This document shows, piece by piece, positions 55,626 through 64,000 of a stretch of 64,000 nt of DNA. The position numbers and the translations under genes were made by a program. The stretch spans positions 1 through 64,000 of the forward strand of contig PGZC01000003.1 in NCBI GenBank assembly GCA_002839995.1, in the 5' to 3' direction. This DNA is from Gammaproteobacteria bacterium HGW-Gammaproteobacteria-4. Lineage in GTDB: Bacteria > Pseudomonadota > Gammaproteobacteria > Xanthomonadales > Xanthomonadaceae. How positions within the stretch are numbered: position 1 is the first letter of the stretch; every line of letters begins with the position of its first letter. The notes under the pieces were generated by a model. It was not told the origin of the DNA, did not search any database, and saw nothing but the letters and a program-made list of their open reading frames with translations.

Positions 55626-57914
55626 TCAACGCAGATCGGCAAGCAAACGCTCGGCACGAAGCCGCTGCGACGGGCTGCCCTCGGTCAGCACCTCGTCCAG
55701 CAGCGCGTGTGCTGCCTCATTGTCGCCGATATCGATGTAGGCCTGGGCCAGATCGAGCTTGGTTTCCGCCGCGTCGCCTTCACCTGCATCATCACCGGCA
55801 AGCGCATCGTCGTCGGCATCGGCAAGCGGCACATCGCGCGCGGGGCTGGCATCTGCAGACGCCGTGGCATCGGTATCGTCCCATGCCGAGGTCGAGGTCG
55901 AGACCCGCTCGGCAGGCGCGACATCGAACTCGGTAAGCGCACGCTCGAAATCCACATCGTGGTCGGGCGGCGAAGCATCCGCGGATTCGACGTTTATGGC
56001 GGCATCTTCGGCGGCAAGCCGGGCCAGTTCATCCTCATCGGCCGGGTAATCGCCGGACTGCGCCGCCGCGATATCGAACAGCGCGTTGTCGGGCATCAGG
56101 CTGTTGCCCAAGGCACACGCTTCGCGCCACTGCGGACCGTTGGGATCGAGCACGTGCGGCAACATGTCGGTGGCGGCATCTTCAAACGCCTCGGCCATAT
56201 CGTGCGCATGCAGATAACGCAGCAGTGCCAGATGCGCCTCCAGTTGATCCGGGCGCGTAACCACGTTGGCACGCAACTCGCGCAGGTGCTCGTCATCGAC
56301 GCCGGACCGAGACTCGACGGCCTCGGCTACGCCGGCCTCAGGACTGGTGCGCAGTGCATTGATGCTCGCCGCCAGCGAGCCGGCGTCGCTGCCGCGCTTG
56401 CGCGGCGTGCCGACCGTAGTGCTGACCTTGGGCTTGCGCCGCAGCAGCAGAAGGCTCAGCAGACCAACGAGCAGCACAGCGAAGCCGGCCAGCGCCATCG
56501 TCTGCATGTACCAAGGCGTTGCGCCAGACGCAGGCGGCAATTCCGCTGCTGGCGAAGGTGTCGTCCCGCTACCCGCCGGGATGGGCGTCACAATCGGCTT
56601 CGTCTCGACGGCTGCCGCCTCGACACCCGCGGCAGCGGTATCGGCGGCAGCGGCATCGCCATCTGCGGCCACCGTCGCATCAACGGGTTGTTCGGATGCC
56701 GCGCGCTCGGCATCCGCAGTGCGCGCCTGCTCCAACTCGCGCAACCGCTGTTGCAGTGCCGCCAACTCGCTGTCCTTGAGCGCAACCAGCTTGGTGTTGC
56801 TCTCGCGCAGCTTTTCAAGGTCGGCGACCCGCGAGCGCAATTCCTTGATTTCGCCGTCGCGAGCAGCGAGATTCTCGCGCGCCTCGCTCAATTCGGCGCG
56901 CAACTCGGTGCCCTCACCCGCTGCGCTGGCGCCGGATTGACTGGCACGCGCTTGCGCGCCCGATGGTGGCACGATGCTGAGGCGGCCGTCCGCTGCCGGC
57001 GCGGCACGACCGGGGGCCGCAGCGGTTGCCGAGCGGCTGTCGATCGGCTGCAACTGCGGCTCGCGCCCACTCTGCCAGGCTTCGGTCTGCTCACGCACGA
57101 TCGCCGCGGCATCGGATGCGCTCAGCGCAGCCAGCTCATCGCTGCCCGGAATGCGCAAAATGGCGCCGCGCTTGAGCTGATGGATGTTGCCATTGATGAA
57201 CGCCGAAGCGTTGGCGCGCAGCAGCGCAACCATCATCTGATTCAGGCCGACACCAGCCGGGCGCAAGGTGTTGGCGATTTGCGACAGGGTTTGCCCGTTG
57301 CCAACCGGCCCGAATTCACCGTTGCTGACCTGCACGGACGCAGCGGACGGCATCGCACTGCCGGCAACCGCCGGTGCTGTTGCCGGACGCGATGGCGCAA
57401 CGGTGCCAGGTGACGGAGCCGGAGCCGGAGCCGGCGGCGATCGGGTTGCCGTGGCGGGCGCGGCGACGATACGCGCCGGGCTGATGGGTGCGCGCGCTGA
57501 GGGTGCCAGATACGGCGGGTCGAGCAACACGCTGAACTCGCGCACCAGCTTGCCGCTGCCCCAGTCGGCTTCAAGCAGGAAGCTCACGAACGGATCGTCT
57601 ACCGGCTTGCTGGTGGAAACCCGGATCACGTTCTCGCCACGCTCGTTGCGGCCGACGCTGAACTCGAGATTGGCGGCCAGAAACAGGGGCCGATCCAGCC
57701 CGACTCGCGCAAACGCCGCAGGCGACGCCAGGGCAACCGTCAACGATTCCAGTTCGCCCGGATTCGAACTCGCGATCGGGATCTCCGCCAGCAACGGCTG
57801 ACTCAAGCGGGACTTGACCTCGATCTGGCCCAGACCCAACGCCAGCAATGGCCCGCTGGCCAGAGCCAGGGATACCGCCAGCGACAGTTGCAGCTTCGAT
57901 TGTTTCACTTGCAT
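55626..57914 (-). CDS. fimV: FimV-type pilus/peptidoglycan-associated protein
   Basis: 762 residues. The signal peptide ends near LLALGLGQ. The FimV N-terminal domain (IEVKSRLSQPLLAEIPI to FSVLLDPPYLAP) spans ~28-140. A Pro/Ala-rich linker is followed by a LysM-like region (NGQTLSQIANTLRPAG, LKRGAILRIPG), a coiled coil around RENLAARDGEIKELRSRV, one membrane helix (MALAGFAVLLVGLLSLLLL), an acidic cytoplasmic stretch and the C-terminal FimV TPR motif (DLAQAYIDIGDNEAAHALLD). In Pseudomonas FimV links type IV pili, twitching and c-AMP signalling. Codon and domain order are intact. Confidence 0.93.
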   Translation of the reverse strand: MQVKQSKLQLSLAVSLALASGPLLALGLGQIEVKSRLSQPLLAEIPIASSNPGELESLTVALASPAAFARVGLDRPLFLAANLEFSVGRNERGENVIRVSTSKPVDDPFVSFLLEADWGSGKLVREFSVLLDPPYLAPSARAPISPARIVAAPATATRSPPAPAPAPSPGTVAPSRPATAPAVAGSAMPSAASVQVSNGEFGPVGNGQTLSQIANTLRPAGVGLNQMMVALLRANASAFINGNIHQLKRGAILRIPGSDELAALSASDAAAIVREQTEAWQSGREPQLQPIDSRSATAAAPGRAAPAADGRLSIVPPSGAQARASQSGASAAGEGTELRAELSEARENLAARDGEIKELRSRVADLEKLRESNTKLVALKDSELAALQQRLRELEQARTADAERAASEQPVDATVAADGDAAAADTAAAGVEAAAVETKPIVTPIPAGSGTTPSPAAELPPASGATPWYMQTMALAGFAVLLVGLLSLLLLRRKPKVSTTVGTPRKRGSDAGSLAASINALRTSPEAGVAEAVESRSGVDDEHLRELRANVVTRPDQLEAHLALLRYLHAHDMAEAFEDAATDMLPHVLDPNGPQWREACALGNSLMPDNALFDIAAAQSGDYPADEDELARLAAEDAAINVESADASPPDHDVDFERALTEFDVAPAERVSTSTSAWDDTDATASADASPARDVPLADADDDALAGDDAGEGDAAETKLDLAQAYIDIGDNEAAHALLDEVLTEGSPSQRLRAERLLADLR

Positions 57915-58056
57915 TCTCCCCGATAACCACCTGCATTCGCCCATCGCTGAACGAGCGCCGTCCCTTGCCGATGCGACAGCCAATTCATGACCAGAACCGC
58001 CCTGCGCAACCACGCGACCCCTGCCCGCGACACTATACGTCAACCAGACGCTACGT

Positions 58057-59076
58057 TCAGGAACGTTCACGAACCAACTGTTCGGCCAGCTGAACCGCAT
58101 TCAGGGCCGCTCCTTTGCGGATATTGTCCGACACCACCCACAGGTTCAAGCCGCGCGGGTGCGATAAATCCTCGCGGATGCGGCCGACATAAACCGCGTC
58201 GGTGCCGGCGGCATGGCTGACTGGCGTCGGGTAGCCGCCGGCCACGCGTTCGTCCACCACCACCACGCCGGGCGCCTTTTCCAGCAACGCGCGCGCCTGC
58301 GCGGCGCTGATCGGCGCGCGGGTTTCGATGCTGACCACTTCGGAATGGCCGTAGAACACCGGCACCCGCACCGCGGTCGCATTGACCCGGATGCTGGAAT
58401 CGCCAAGGATCTTGTGCGTCTCCCAGACCACCTTCATTTCTTCCTTGGTGTAGCCGTTGTCCTGGAACTCGTCGATGTGGGGGATCAGGTTGAACGCGAT
58501 CTGCACCGGGAACTTGCTGCTCTCGACGTTCTGGAAATTGAGCATCGCCGCCGTCTGCTTGCCCAGCTCCTCCATCGCCGAGCGGCCGGCGCCGGATACC
58601 GACTGATAGGTGGCGACATTGATGCGCTCGATACCGACGGCGCGGTGGATCGGCGCCAGCGCCACCAGCAATTGCATGGTCGAACAGTTCGGGTTGGCGA
58701 TGATGCCGCGTGGACGATGGGCGACGGCCTCGGGGTTGACCTCGGCCACCACCAGCGGCACGTCATCGTCATAACGAAACGCGGAGCTGTTGTCGATGAC
58801 CACGGCGCCGGCAGCGGCGAACTTCGGCGCATATTCCAGCGAGACGCTACCGCCTGCCGAAAACAACGCGATATCGACACCGGTCGGATCGAAGGTGGCC
58901 AGATCGCGCACGTCCACCTTGCGTGCACCAAAGCTGACGGTGTCGCCGACCGAGCGCTCGCTTGCCAAGGCGATCAGTTTGCCCACCGGAAACGAGCGCT
59001 CGGCCAGTATCGACAGCATGGTTTCACCGACGGCGCCGGTTGCGCCGACAACGGCGACTGTGTACAGCTTGCTCAT
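58057..59076 (-). CDS. asd: Aspartate-semialdehyde dehydrogenase
   Basis: 339 residues. The NADP-binding motif is VVGATGAVGETML; the catalytic cysteine is in ANPNCSTMQLLVAL, with QSVSGAGRSAMEEL after it. It reduces aspartyl phosphate in the lysine, threonine and methionine pathways. The start is joined to the aroC stop (1-base overlap). 142 bases separate it from fimV, probably holding the fimV promoter. Confidence 0.96.
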   Translation of the reverse strand: MSKLYTVAVVGATGAVGETMLSILAERSFPVGKLIALASERSVGDTVSFGARKVDVRDLATFDPTGVDIALFSAGGSVSLEYAPKFAAAGAVVIDNSSAFRYDDDVPLVVAEVNPEAVAHRPRGIIANPNCSTMQLLVALAPIHRAVGIERINVATYQSVSGAGRSAMEELGKQTAAMLNFQNVESSKFPVQIAFNLIPHIDEFQDNGYTKEEMKVVWETHKILGDSSIRVNATAVRVPVFYGHSEVVSIETRAPISAAQARALLEKAPGVVVVDERVAGGYPTPVSHAAGTDAVYVGRIREDLSHPRGLNLWVVSDNIRKGAALNAVQLAEQLVRERS

Positions 59077-60212
59077 TACTTGCTTCCTTCGTTATGCGCG
59101 TCGTTAAAGTCAGCCGGCGCGGCAGCTGCCATGCGTGGCGATACCGCACCGACATCCGCGCACTGGGCGCGATGACGCAGCGCCTGGTCCATCAAAACCA
59201 GCGCCATCATCGCCTCGCAGATCGGCGGCGCGCGCAGTCCGACGCACGGGTCGTGGCGGCCGGTGGTAATCACCTGCACCGGCATGCCGTTCAAATCGAT
59301 ACCGCGCGCCGGAAGGCGCAGGCTGGATGTCGGCTTGAACGCGATCGAACAGTGCACGGTCTGACCGCTGGAAATGCCGCCGAGTATGCCGCCGGCGTGG
59401 TTGCTCAAAAAGCCCTCGGGCAGCATTTCGTCGCGGTGTTCGCTGCCGTGCTGTGTCACGCAGGCAAAGCCGTCACCGATTTCGACACCCTTGACCGCAT
59501 TGATCGACATCATCGCCGCTGCCAGCTCTGCATCGAGCTTGCCGTAGACCGGTTCGCCCCAGCCCGGCGGCACGCCGAGCGCCTGCACATCGACCCGCGC
59601 GCCCACCGAATCGCCGGACTTGCGCAGCGCATCGAGATATTTCTCCAGCTCCGGCACCTGTGCGGCATCGGGCCAGAACAGGCCGTTGTCTTCCACCACG
59701 GCCCAATCGACGTCCGCCGGCTGCACCGCACCGACAGCGGCCATGCGCGCGCGCACCCGGATGCCATGCTGCTGCGCCAGCCAGCTTTTCGCGATGACAC
59801 CAGCCGCTACCCGCGTCGTGGTTTCACGCGCCGAGCTGCGGCCACCGCCACGCGGATCGCGGATGCCGTATTTCTGCCAATAGGTGTAATCGGCATGACC
59901 GGGCCGGAATTGCCGTGCAATGGCGGCGTAATCCTTGCTGCGCGCATCGGTGTTGCGGATCAACAGTGCAATCGGCGTACCGGTGGTAACGCCCTCGTAG
60001 ACCCCGGACAGAATCTCGACCGCATCGGCCTCGTGCCGCTGCGAGACGTGCCGTGATTTGCCGGTGGCGCGACGCGCGAGGTCGGCCACGAACATGTCGG
60101 CGCTCAACGCCAGCCCCGGCGGACAGCCGTCCACCACGCAACCGATCGCCGGCCCATGGCTTTCGCCGAAGGTGGTGACGCTCAGCAATTTTCCGAACGT
60201 ATTACTCGACAT
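59076..60212 (-). CDS. aroC: Chorismate synthase
   Basis: 378 residues. Signatures: [41 protein letters not shown] and [19 protein letters not shown], plus [14 protein letters not shown] and [13 protein letters not shown]. It makes chorismate from EPSP with reduced FMN, feeding the trp genes nearby. The ATG lies inside the end of prmB (31-base overlap). Confidence 0.96.
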   Translation of the reverse strand: MSSNTFGKLLSVTTFGESHGPAIGCVVDGCPPGLALSADMFVADLARRATGKSRHVSQRHEADAVEILSGVYEGVTTGTPIALLIRNTDARSKDYAAIARQFRPGHADYTYWQKYGIRDPRGGGRSSARETTTRVAAGVIAKSWLAQQHGIRVRARMAAVGAVQPADVDWAVVEDNGLFWPDAAQVPELEKYLDALRKSGDSVGARVDVQALGVPPGWGEPVYGKLDAELAAAMMSINAVKGVEIGDGFACVTQHGSEHRDEMLPEGFLSNHAGGILGGISSGQTVHCSIAFKPTSSLRLPARGIDLNGMPVQVITTGRHDPCVGLRAPPICEAMMALVLMDQALRHRAQCADVGAVSPRMAAAAPADFNDAHNEGSK

Positions 60213-61171
60213 ACCGCTCCTGCATCGACGCCAGCCTGCTCATTACATTCCTGGCGTGCGTCCGCCAACGCCTTGATACGGTCATGATGGCGAACCAGAT
60301 CCTCGCGTTCGACCACAAACACACCCATCTGCCCGACCCGGAACTCGACCCATGCGAACGGCAGCTCCGGCAGCAACTCCACCAGCGCGTACTCGCTTTC
60401 GCCCACCTCGCAAACCAGCAGCCCGTTTTCGCTCAGGTGCTCGGGCGCGTCGCGCAATATCCTCAGCGCAAGATCGAGGCCATCATCGCCCGCACGCAGA
60501 CCCAGATCGGGCTCGTGCGCATATTCCGCCGGCAACGCATCCGTTTGCGCATGGGTGACATAGGGCGGATTGCTGACGATCAGATCGTAGACTTCGCCCG
60601 GCACCGCCGCAAACAGATCCGATTGCAGCAGGCGGCAGTTGCGCACCCCGAAGCGCTCGCGATTTTCTTCCGCCAACGCCAGCGCCTCGGCACTCAGGTC
60701 GATGCCGACCACTTCCCAGTCCGGACGATAGTGCGCCATCGCCAGTGCAATGCAACCCGAACCGGTGCACATGTCCAGGGCACGATGCACGTCGCGCTCG
60801 CCCAGCCATGGCTCGAAGCCGGCTTCGATCAGCTCGGCAATCGGCGAGCGCGGCACCAGCGCGCGGCCGTCGGTCTTGAAGCACAGACCGGCAAACCAGG
60901 CTTCGCCGGTCAGGTAGCAGGCCGGAATTCGCTCATCGATGCGGCGCTGAAACAGCGCCAGCACCGTCGCTTTCTCGTCGTTCAACAGGCGCGCCTGGCC
61001 ATAGGCGGGGCTCAAATCGTGCGGCAGGTGCAACGCGTGCAATACCAGTTGCGTGGCCTCGTCGAGCGCGTTGTCGTAGCTGTGTCCGAAGCTCAGCCCG
61101 GCGCCCGCGAAACGGCTGGCACCGTAACGGATAAAGTCGATAATCGTTTCGAGTTCGTCGCTCATCGGCAT
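60182..61171 (-). CDS. prmB: Ribosomal protein L3 N5-glutamine methyltransferase
   Basis: 329 residues, slightly longer than usual at the C-terminus, where the last ~10 codons overlap aroC. Motifs: [17 protein letters not shown], the SAM site [15 protein letters not shown] and the substrate-binding NPPYV in [15 protein letters not shown]. It modifies a glutamine of ribosomal protein L3. ATG codons at 61171 and 61165 are both possible. Divergent from the SCO gene across 53 bases. Confidence 0.93.
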   Translation of the reverse strand: MPMSDELETIIDFIRYGASRFAGAGLSFGHSYDNALDEATQLVLHALHLPHDLSPAYGQARLLNDEKATVLALFQRRIDERIPACYLTGEAWFAGLCFKTDGRALVPRSPIAELIEAGFEPWLGERDVHRALDMCTGSGCIALAMAHYRPDWEVVGIDLSAEALALAEENRERFGVRNCRLLQSDLFAAVPGEVYDLIVSNPPYVTHAQTDALPAEYAHEPDLGLRAGDDGLDLALRILRDAPEHLSENGLLVCEVGESEYALVELLPELPFAWVEFRVGQMGVFVVEREDLVRHHDRIKALADARQECNEQAGVDAGAVCRVIRSENC

Positions 61172-61211
61172 AAGCTCGGCGTAAACCCCGGAAGTATACC
61201 GTTCAGCGGGC

Positions 61212-61217
61212 TATAAT
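61212..61217 (+). promoter_or_regulatory. Perfect -10 hexamer next to the SCO start codon
   Basis: TATAAT ends 7 bases before the ATG at 61225 and no Shine-Dalgarno sequence intervenes. Transcription would start at or within a base or two of the ATG, giving a leaderless mRNA. No good -35 hexamer lies 16-18 bases upstream, so confidence is limited. Confidence 0.45.
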
Positions 61218-61224
61218 TCGCGCC

Positions 61225-61893
61225 ATGACCCGAACATCACCGCATGGCTTCATCAGCCGCCCCACCTTGTTGATCCTGATTGCCGCACTCGCTGCCGGCC
61301 TTGGCCTGTGGGCCGCGCAACCTTTGCTCTACAGTAAGGGCAATCCACTCCCGGCCGTCAGCATCACCACGTTGTTGCCAACGCCGCGCGCCATTCCGGC
61401 ATTTGCGCTGATCGGCGCCGGCGGCGAGCCGCTCACGCGCAACGACCTCAAGGGTCGCTGGACGCTGGTGTTTGTCGGTTTTACCCATTGCCCGGACGTC
61501 TGCCCGACCACGCTGGCCGATCTGGGCAGCGCCGCCAGGCTCTGGGCCAAGGATCTGCCTGAAGCGCAGCGACCGCGCATCCTGTTCGTGTCGGTCGATC
61601 CCGAGCGCGACAGCCCGGACCGCACCCAGGAATACGCCCGTTTCTTCAGCCCCGACGCGATCGGGGTCAGCGGCGAGCTGCATGCACTGGAAGCGTTTGC
61701 GCGCAGTCTCGGCATGGTGTTCATGAAGGTGCCCGCCGCCGCCGGCGAGGACCCGGCCAACTACAGTATCGACCACTCGGCACACATCACCCTGCTCGAC
61801 CCGCAGGGCCGGTTTGCCGGCCTGATCCGAGCGCCGCACGCACCGGCAGCGATCGCCAAGGACATGATCGCCATCGTGCAGCACGCGCCATGA
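61225..61893 (+). CDS. SCO1/SenC-family copper-binding thioredoxin-fold protein
   Basis: 222 residues with an N-terminal anchor helix ([17 protein letters not shown]). The copper/redox site is CPDVC in [19 protein letters not shown], with the distal histidine in [16 protein letters not shown] proteins metallate the CuA site of cytochrome oxidase or act as redox proteins. It overlaps psd by 4 bases (ATGA), an odd pairing without oxidase genes in sight. Confidence 0.92.
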   Translation: MTRTSPHGFISRPTLLILIAALAAGLGLWAAQPLLYSKGNPLPAVSITTLLPTPRAIPAFALIGAGGEPLTRNDLKGRWTLVFVGFTHCPDVCPTTLADLGSAARLWAKDLPEAQRPRILFVSVDPERDSPDRTQEYARFFSPDAIGVSGELHALEAFARSLGMVFMKVPAAAGEDPANYSIDHSAHITLLDPQGRFAGLIRAPHAPAAIAKDMIAIVQHAP

Positions 61894-62750
61894 ATCTTTC
61901 CATCGCGCTGCAATACCTGCTGCCGCACCGGCTGCTCTCGCGCCTGGCTCACGCACTGGCGCGCTGCCGCTGGCGCGCGTTCAAGCGCATCATGATCGAC
62001 ACTGTGGTGCGTCGCTTCGATGTAAATCTCGCCGAGGCCGACAACCCCGACCCAAACAGCTACCCGCACTTCAACGCATTTTTTACCCGCGCGCTCAAGC
62101 CCGGCGCACGCCAGGCCGACGGCAATCCGCTGGCGGTGGTAAGCCCCGCCGACGGCAGGATCAGCCAGGCTGGGCGCATTGACTGCGGCCGCATCGTGCA
62201 GGCCAAGGGGCAATGGTTCACTGCAGCGGAATTGCTCGGCAGCGAGCGCGAAGCCGCCGTTTATGCCGATGGCGATTTCGTCAACGTCTATCTGTCGCCG
62301 CGCGACTACCACCGCGTACACATGCCGATGGCGGGCACCTTGCGCGAAACCCTGCATATCCCCGGTCGCCTGTTCAGCGTGTCGCCGTGGGCGGTGCGTG
62401 CGATACCACGGTTGTTTGCACGCAACGAACGTCTGGTGTGTCACTTCGACACCGCGCACGGCCCGCTGTGCGTGGTGATGGTCGGTGCCATGCTGGTTTC
62501 CGGCGTGGAGACGGTATGGGGCGGCGAGGAAATCCCGCCGTATGCCAGCCGCGCGCGCGCGCGCGACTGGCGGGGCAAGGGCATCGGCCTGGAGCGTTTC
62601 GCGGAGATGGCCCGCTTCAACTACGGCTCCACCGTGATCGTGCTGTGGCCGGCCAATACGGTGGCACTGGACACGCTGCACAGCGAACAGGCGCTACAGG
62701 TGGGCGAACGCATCGGCGTATTGCGCGCCGCGAAGCCCGCGCCGTTGTAG
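61890..62750 (+). CDS. psd: Phosphatidylserine decarboxylase proenzyme
   Basis: 286 residues. It makes phosphatidylethanolamine at the inner membrane. The autocleavage site that yields the pyruvoyl group is GST in [15 protein letters not shown] near residue 249. [22 protein letters not shown] and [13 protein letters not shown] mark the beta chain. Intact, translationally coupled to the SCO gene. Confidence 0.95.
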   Translation: MNLSIALQYLLPHRLLSRLAHALARCRWRAFKRIMIDTVVRRFDVNLAEADNPDPNSYPHFNAFFTRALKPGARQADGNPLAVVSPADGRISQAGRIDCGRIVQAKGQWFTAAELLGSEREAAVYADGDFVNVYLSPRDYHRVHMPMAGTLRETLHIPGRLFSVSPWAVRAIPRLFARNERLVCHFDTAHGPLCVVMVGAMLVSGVETVWGGEEIPPYASRARARDWRGKGIGLERFAEMARFNYGSTVIVLWPANTVALDTLHSEQALQVGERIGVLRAAKPAPL

Positions 62751-62780
62751 CCCGGGTTCGCGCGCAGCGCGCAACCCGGG
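62751..62780. terminator. GC-rich hairpin after psd
   Basis: CCCGGGTT (62751-62758) pairs with AACCCGGG (62773-62780), and the CGCGC-rich centre can extend the pairing. It directly follows the psd stop and faces the convergent arginase gene. A second, similar CCCGGGTT-containing sequence follows near 62806-62816, a common repeat type. There is no T-run. Confidence 0.6.
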
Positions 62781-62892
62781 ATTGCGAAAACGTGGTGTGG
62801 GTTCGCGGCGGTCCCGGGTTACGGCCCTGCGGGCCTCAACCTGGGATACGGAGAAGCCGGGGTTGGTCGAGTCCGACAGGCACCTGGCGCGT

Positions 62893-63819
62893 TCAGCCGC
62901 CGTCGCGTTGCCGCATCAGGGTGGATTTTCCGAACAGGCTCTCGACCAGATCCACCGCCAGCTTGGCGGTGCGGTTGCGGTTATCGAATGCCGGATTGAG
63001 CTCCATGATGTCCAGCGACGCCAGCAAGCCGGTATCGGCGAGCAGCTCCATCACCAACTGCGCCTCGCGGTAGTTCGGCCCGCCCTTTACCGTGGTGCCA
63101 ACGCCGGGCGCGATGCTCGGGTCGAGAAAATCGACATCGAAGCTGACATGCAGGTGGGTATTGTCGTCGATGCCGTCGAGCGCCTGCATCATCGCTTCGC
63201 GCATGCCGAATTCGTCGATGTAACGCATGTCGTAGATGTCGAGATCGACATCATGCACGAGCCGTTTCTCGCCGGCATCGACCGAGCGGATTCCGATTTG
63301 CCGGAACACGGCGGGGCTGACTGCCGGCGCGCTGCCACCGAGATTCACCAGCTCGTCGGGCCCGTTACCGCACAGACAGGCCACCGGCATGCCGTGGATG
63401 TTGCCCGACGGCGTCAGGGCGCTGGTGTTGAAGTCGGCATGGGCATCGAGCCAGAGCACGCGCAGCGACTTGCCGCGCTCACGGCACCAACGCGCAACGG
63501 CAGTAATGCTGCCGATGGCCAGACAATGATCGCCACCGAGCACCACCGGCATGCGATCCGCGGCAAGCTGCGTGTACACCGCGTTCATCAATGCCCGGTT
63601 CCACGCCACGACTTCCGGCAGGTGACGATAGCCAGCGACCGGCGGCTGCCAGGGATTCAACGGGCCGGTGATGTTGCCGGTGTCGAGCACGCTGCAACCG
63701 CGTTGCAGCAATGCCGCCTCGATACCGGCGACGCGCAGGGCTTCTGGCCCCATCGAGGCGCCGCGATGCCCCGCGCCGATGTCGGTCGGGGCGCCGATCA
63801 GTGCGATCGTGCGTGCCAT
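62893..63819 (-). CDS. Arginase/ureohydrolase-family enzyme
   Basis: 308 residues from MARTIALIGAPTDIGAGHRG. The manganese ligands are in VVLGGDHCLAIGS, LWLDAHADFNT and SFDVDFLDPSIAPG. GNIHGMPVACLCG is the arginase loop, and SLDIMELNPAFDNRNRTAKL matches arginases rather than agmatinases, so arginine to ornithine plus urea is the likely reaction. The start overlaps the stop of the rhodanese gene (TGATG). Confidence 0.92.
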   Translation of the reverse strand: MARTIALIGAPTDIGAGHRGASMGPEALRVAGIEAALLQRGCSVLDTGNITGPLNPWQPPVAGYRHLPEVVAWNRALMNAVYTQLAADRMPVVLGGDHCLAIGSITAVARWCRERGKSLRVLWLDAHADFNTSALTPSGNIHGMPVACLCGNGPDELVNLGGSAPAVSPAVFRQIGIRSVDAGEKRLVHDVDLDIYDMRYIDEFGMREAMMQALDGIDDNTHLHVSFDVDFLDPSIAPGVGTTVKGGPNYREAQLVMELLADTGLLASLDIMELNPAFDNRNRTAKLAVDLVESLFGKSTLMRQRDGG

Positions 63820-64000
63820 CAAGGCTGGCGCTCCGTCGTTTCCACCGGCAAGCCGGCAGCACGCCAACCGATCCAGCTGCCATCCAGTTGGCTCACCGCG
63901 TGGCCGTTTTCGACCAGCACCCGCTCGGCCAGGGTCGAACGCCGTCCGCTGTGGCAATACACCACCACGTCGCGATCGGCAGGTATTTCTGCAAGACGCC
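63819..64000 (-). CDS. Rhodanese-domain protein, C-terminal part
   Basis: Partial: the gene enters from the right edge and about 60 residues are visible. The active-site loop YCHSGRRS carries the sulfur-accepting cysteine (CxxGxR). It is followed by LAERVLVENGHAVSQLDGSW and an end at TTERQP. Single-domain rhodaneses transfer sulfane sulfur. Its stop overlaps the arginase start, suggesting an operon. Confidence 0.85.
   Translation of the reverse strand, partial: RLAEIPADRDVVVYCHSGRRSTLAERVLVENGHAVSQLDGSWIGWRAAGLPVETTERQP

Overview
The window is high-GC, tightly packed bacterial chromosome. It most likely comes from a gammaproteobacterium of the Lysobacterales (Xanthomonadales). The reasons are a YerC/YecD-type TrpR relative directly upstream of a compact his operon with fused hisB and hisIE, and the run prmB-aroC-asd-fimV-truA-trpF-trpB-trpA-accD, an order I recall from Xanthomonas-like genomes. 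The genus cannot be told from the sequence. I saw no tRNA, rRNA, CRISPR array, insertion sequence or prophage.

Layout. 1-6.2 kb: the 5' end of folC, then a gene for a ~1826-residue repeat-built surface protein. 6.2-8.8 kb: trpS, a small membrane protein and prmA. 9.1-13.4 kb: a TonB-dependent receptor, a BNR/Asp-box protein and a thioredoxin-fold protein, the first two frame-broken, then a flavin-split-barrel protein. 13.8-18.4 kb: a diguanylate cyclase, the ABC-F ATPase Uup, and a two-gene unit (PGDYG-like protein, four-helix membrane protein). 18.5-21.1 kb: a TIR-TM-TPR protein with a small partner gene. 21.1-27.3 kb: an epimerase, then one transcription unit carrying McrB, McrC, an unannotated 52-residue acidic protein, DarT and DarG. 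27.5-30.8 kb: an OmpA-like protein, a TlpA-type thioredoxin and class I fumarase. 31.1-38.6 kb: the his operon with its regulator and a good candidate promoter/operator. 38.6-42.1 kb: a 7TMR-DISM diguanylate cyclase and AidB. 42.4-46.6 kb: rlmD-cyth-nagZ-hpt-mtip. 46.9-49.3 kb: an AhpD-like protein, a four-Cys mini-protein, SlyD and a 2OG-Fe(II) oxygenase. 49.4-61.2 kb: glmM, accD, trpA, trpB, trpF, truA, fimV, asd, aroC and prmB. 61.2-64 kb: an SCO protein, psd, an arginase-family enzyme and a partial rhodanese.

Functionally the window covers histidine, tryptophan, chorismate and aspartate-family biosynthesis, cell-wall precursor and recycling enzymes (GlmM, NagZ), methylthioadenosine/hypoxanthine salvage (MtiP, Hpt), c-di-GMP signalling and two conflict or defence loci (McrBC-DarTG and TIR-TPR).

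Two features stand out. First, five genes (the receptor, the BNR gene, hisG, hisD and hisIE) each lose a short stretch that their families conserve and change frame at that point, while their neighbours are intact. This is either clustered gene decay or assembly collapse. Second, the McrBC-DarTG unit has tightly overlapping genes and includes a small acidic open frame of unknown function. The intergenic gaps hold several families of palindromic repeats, including composite elements in which one palindromic repeat sits inside another.
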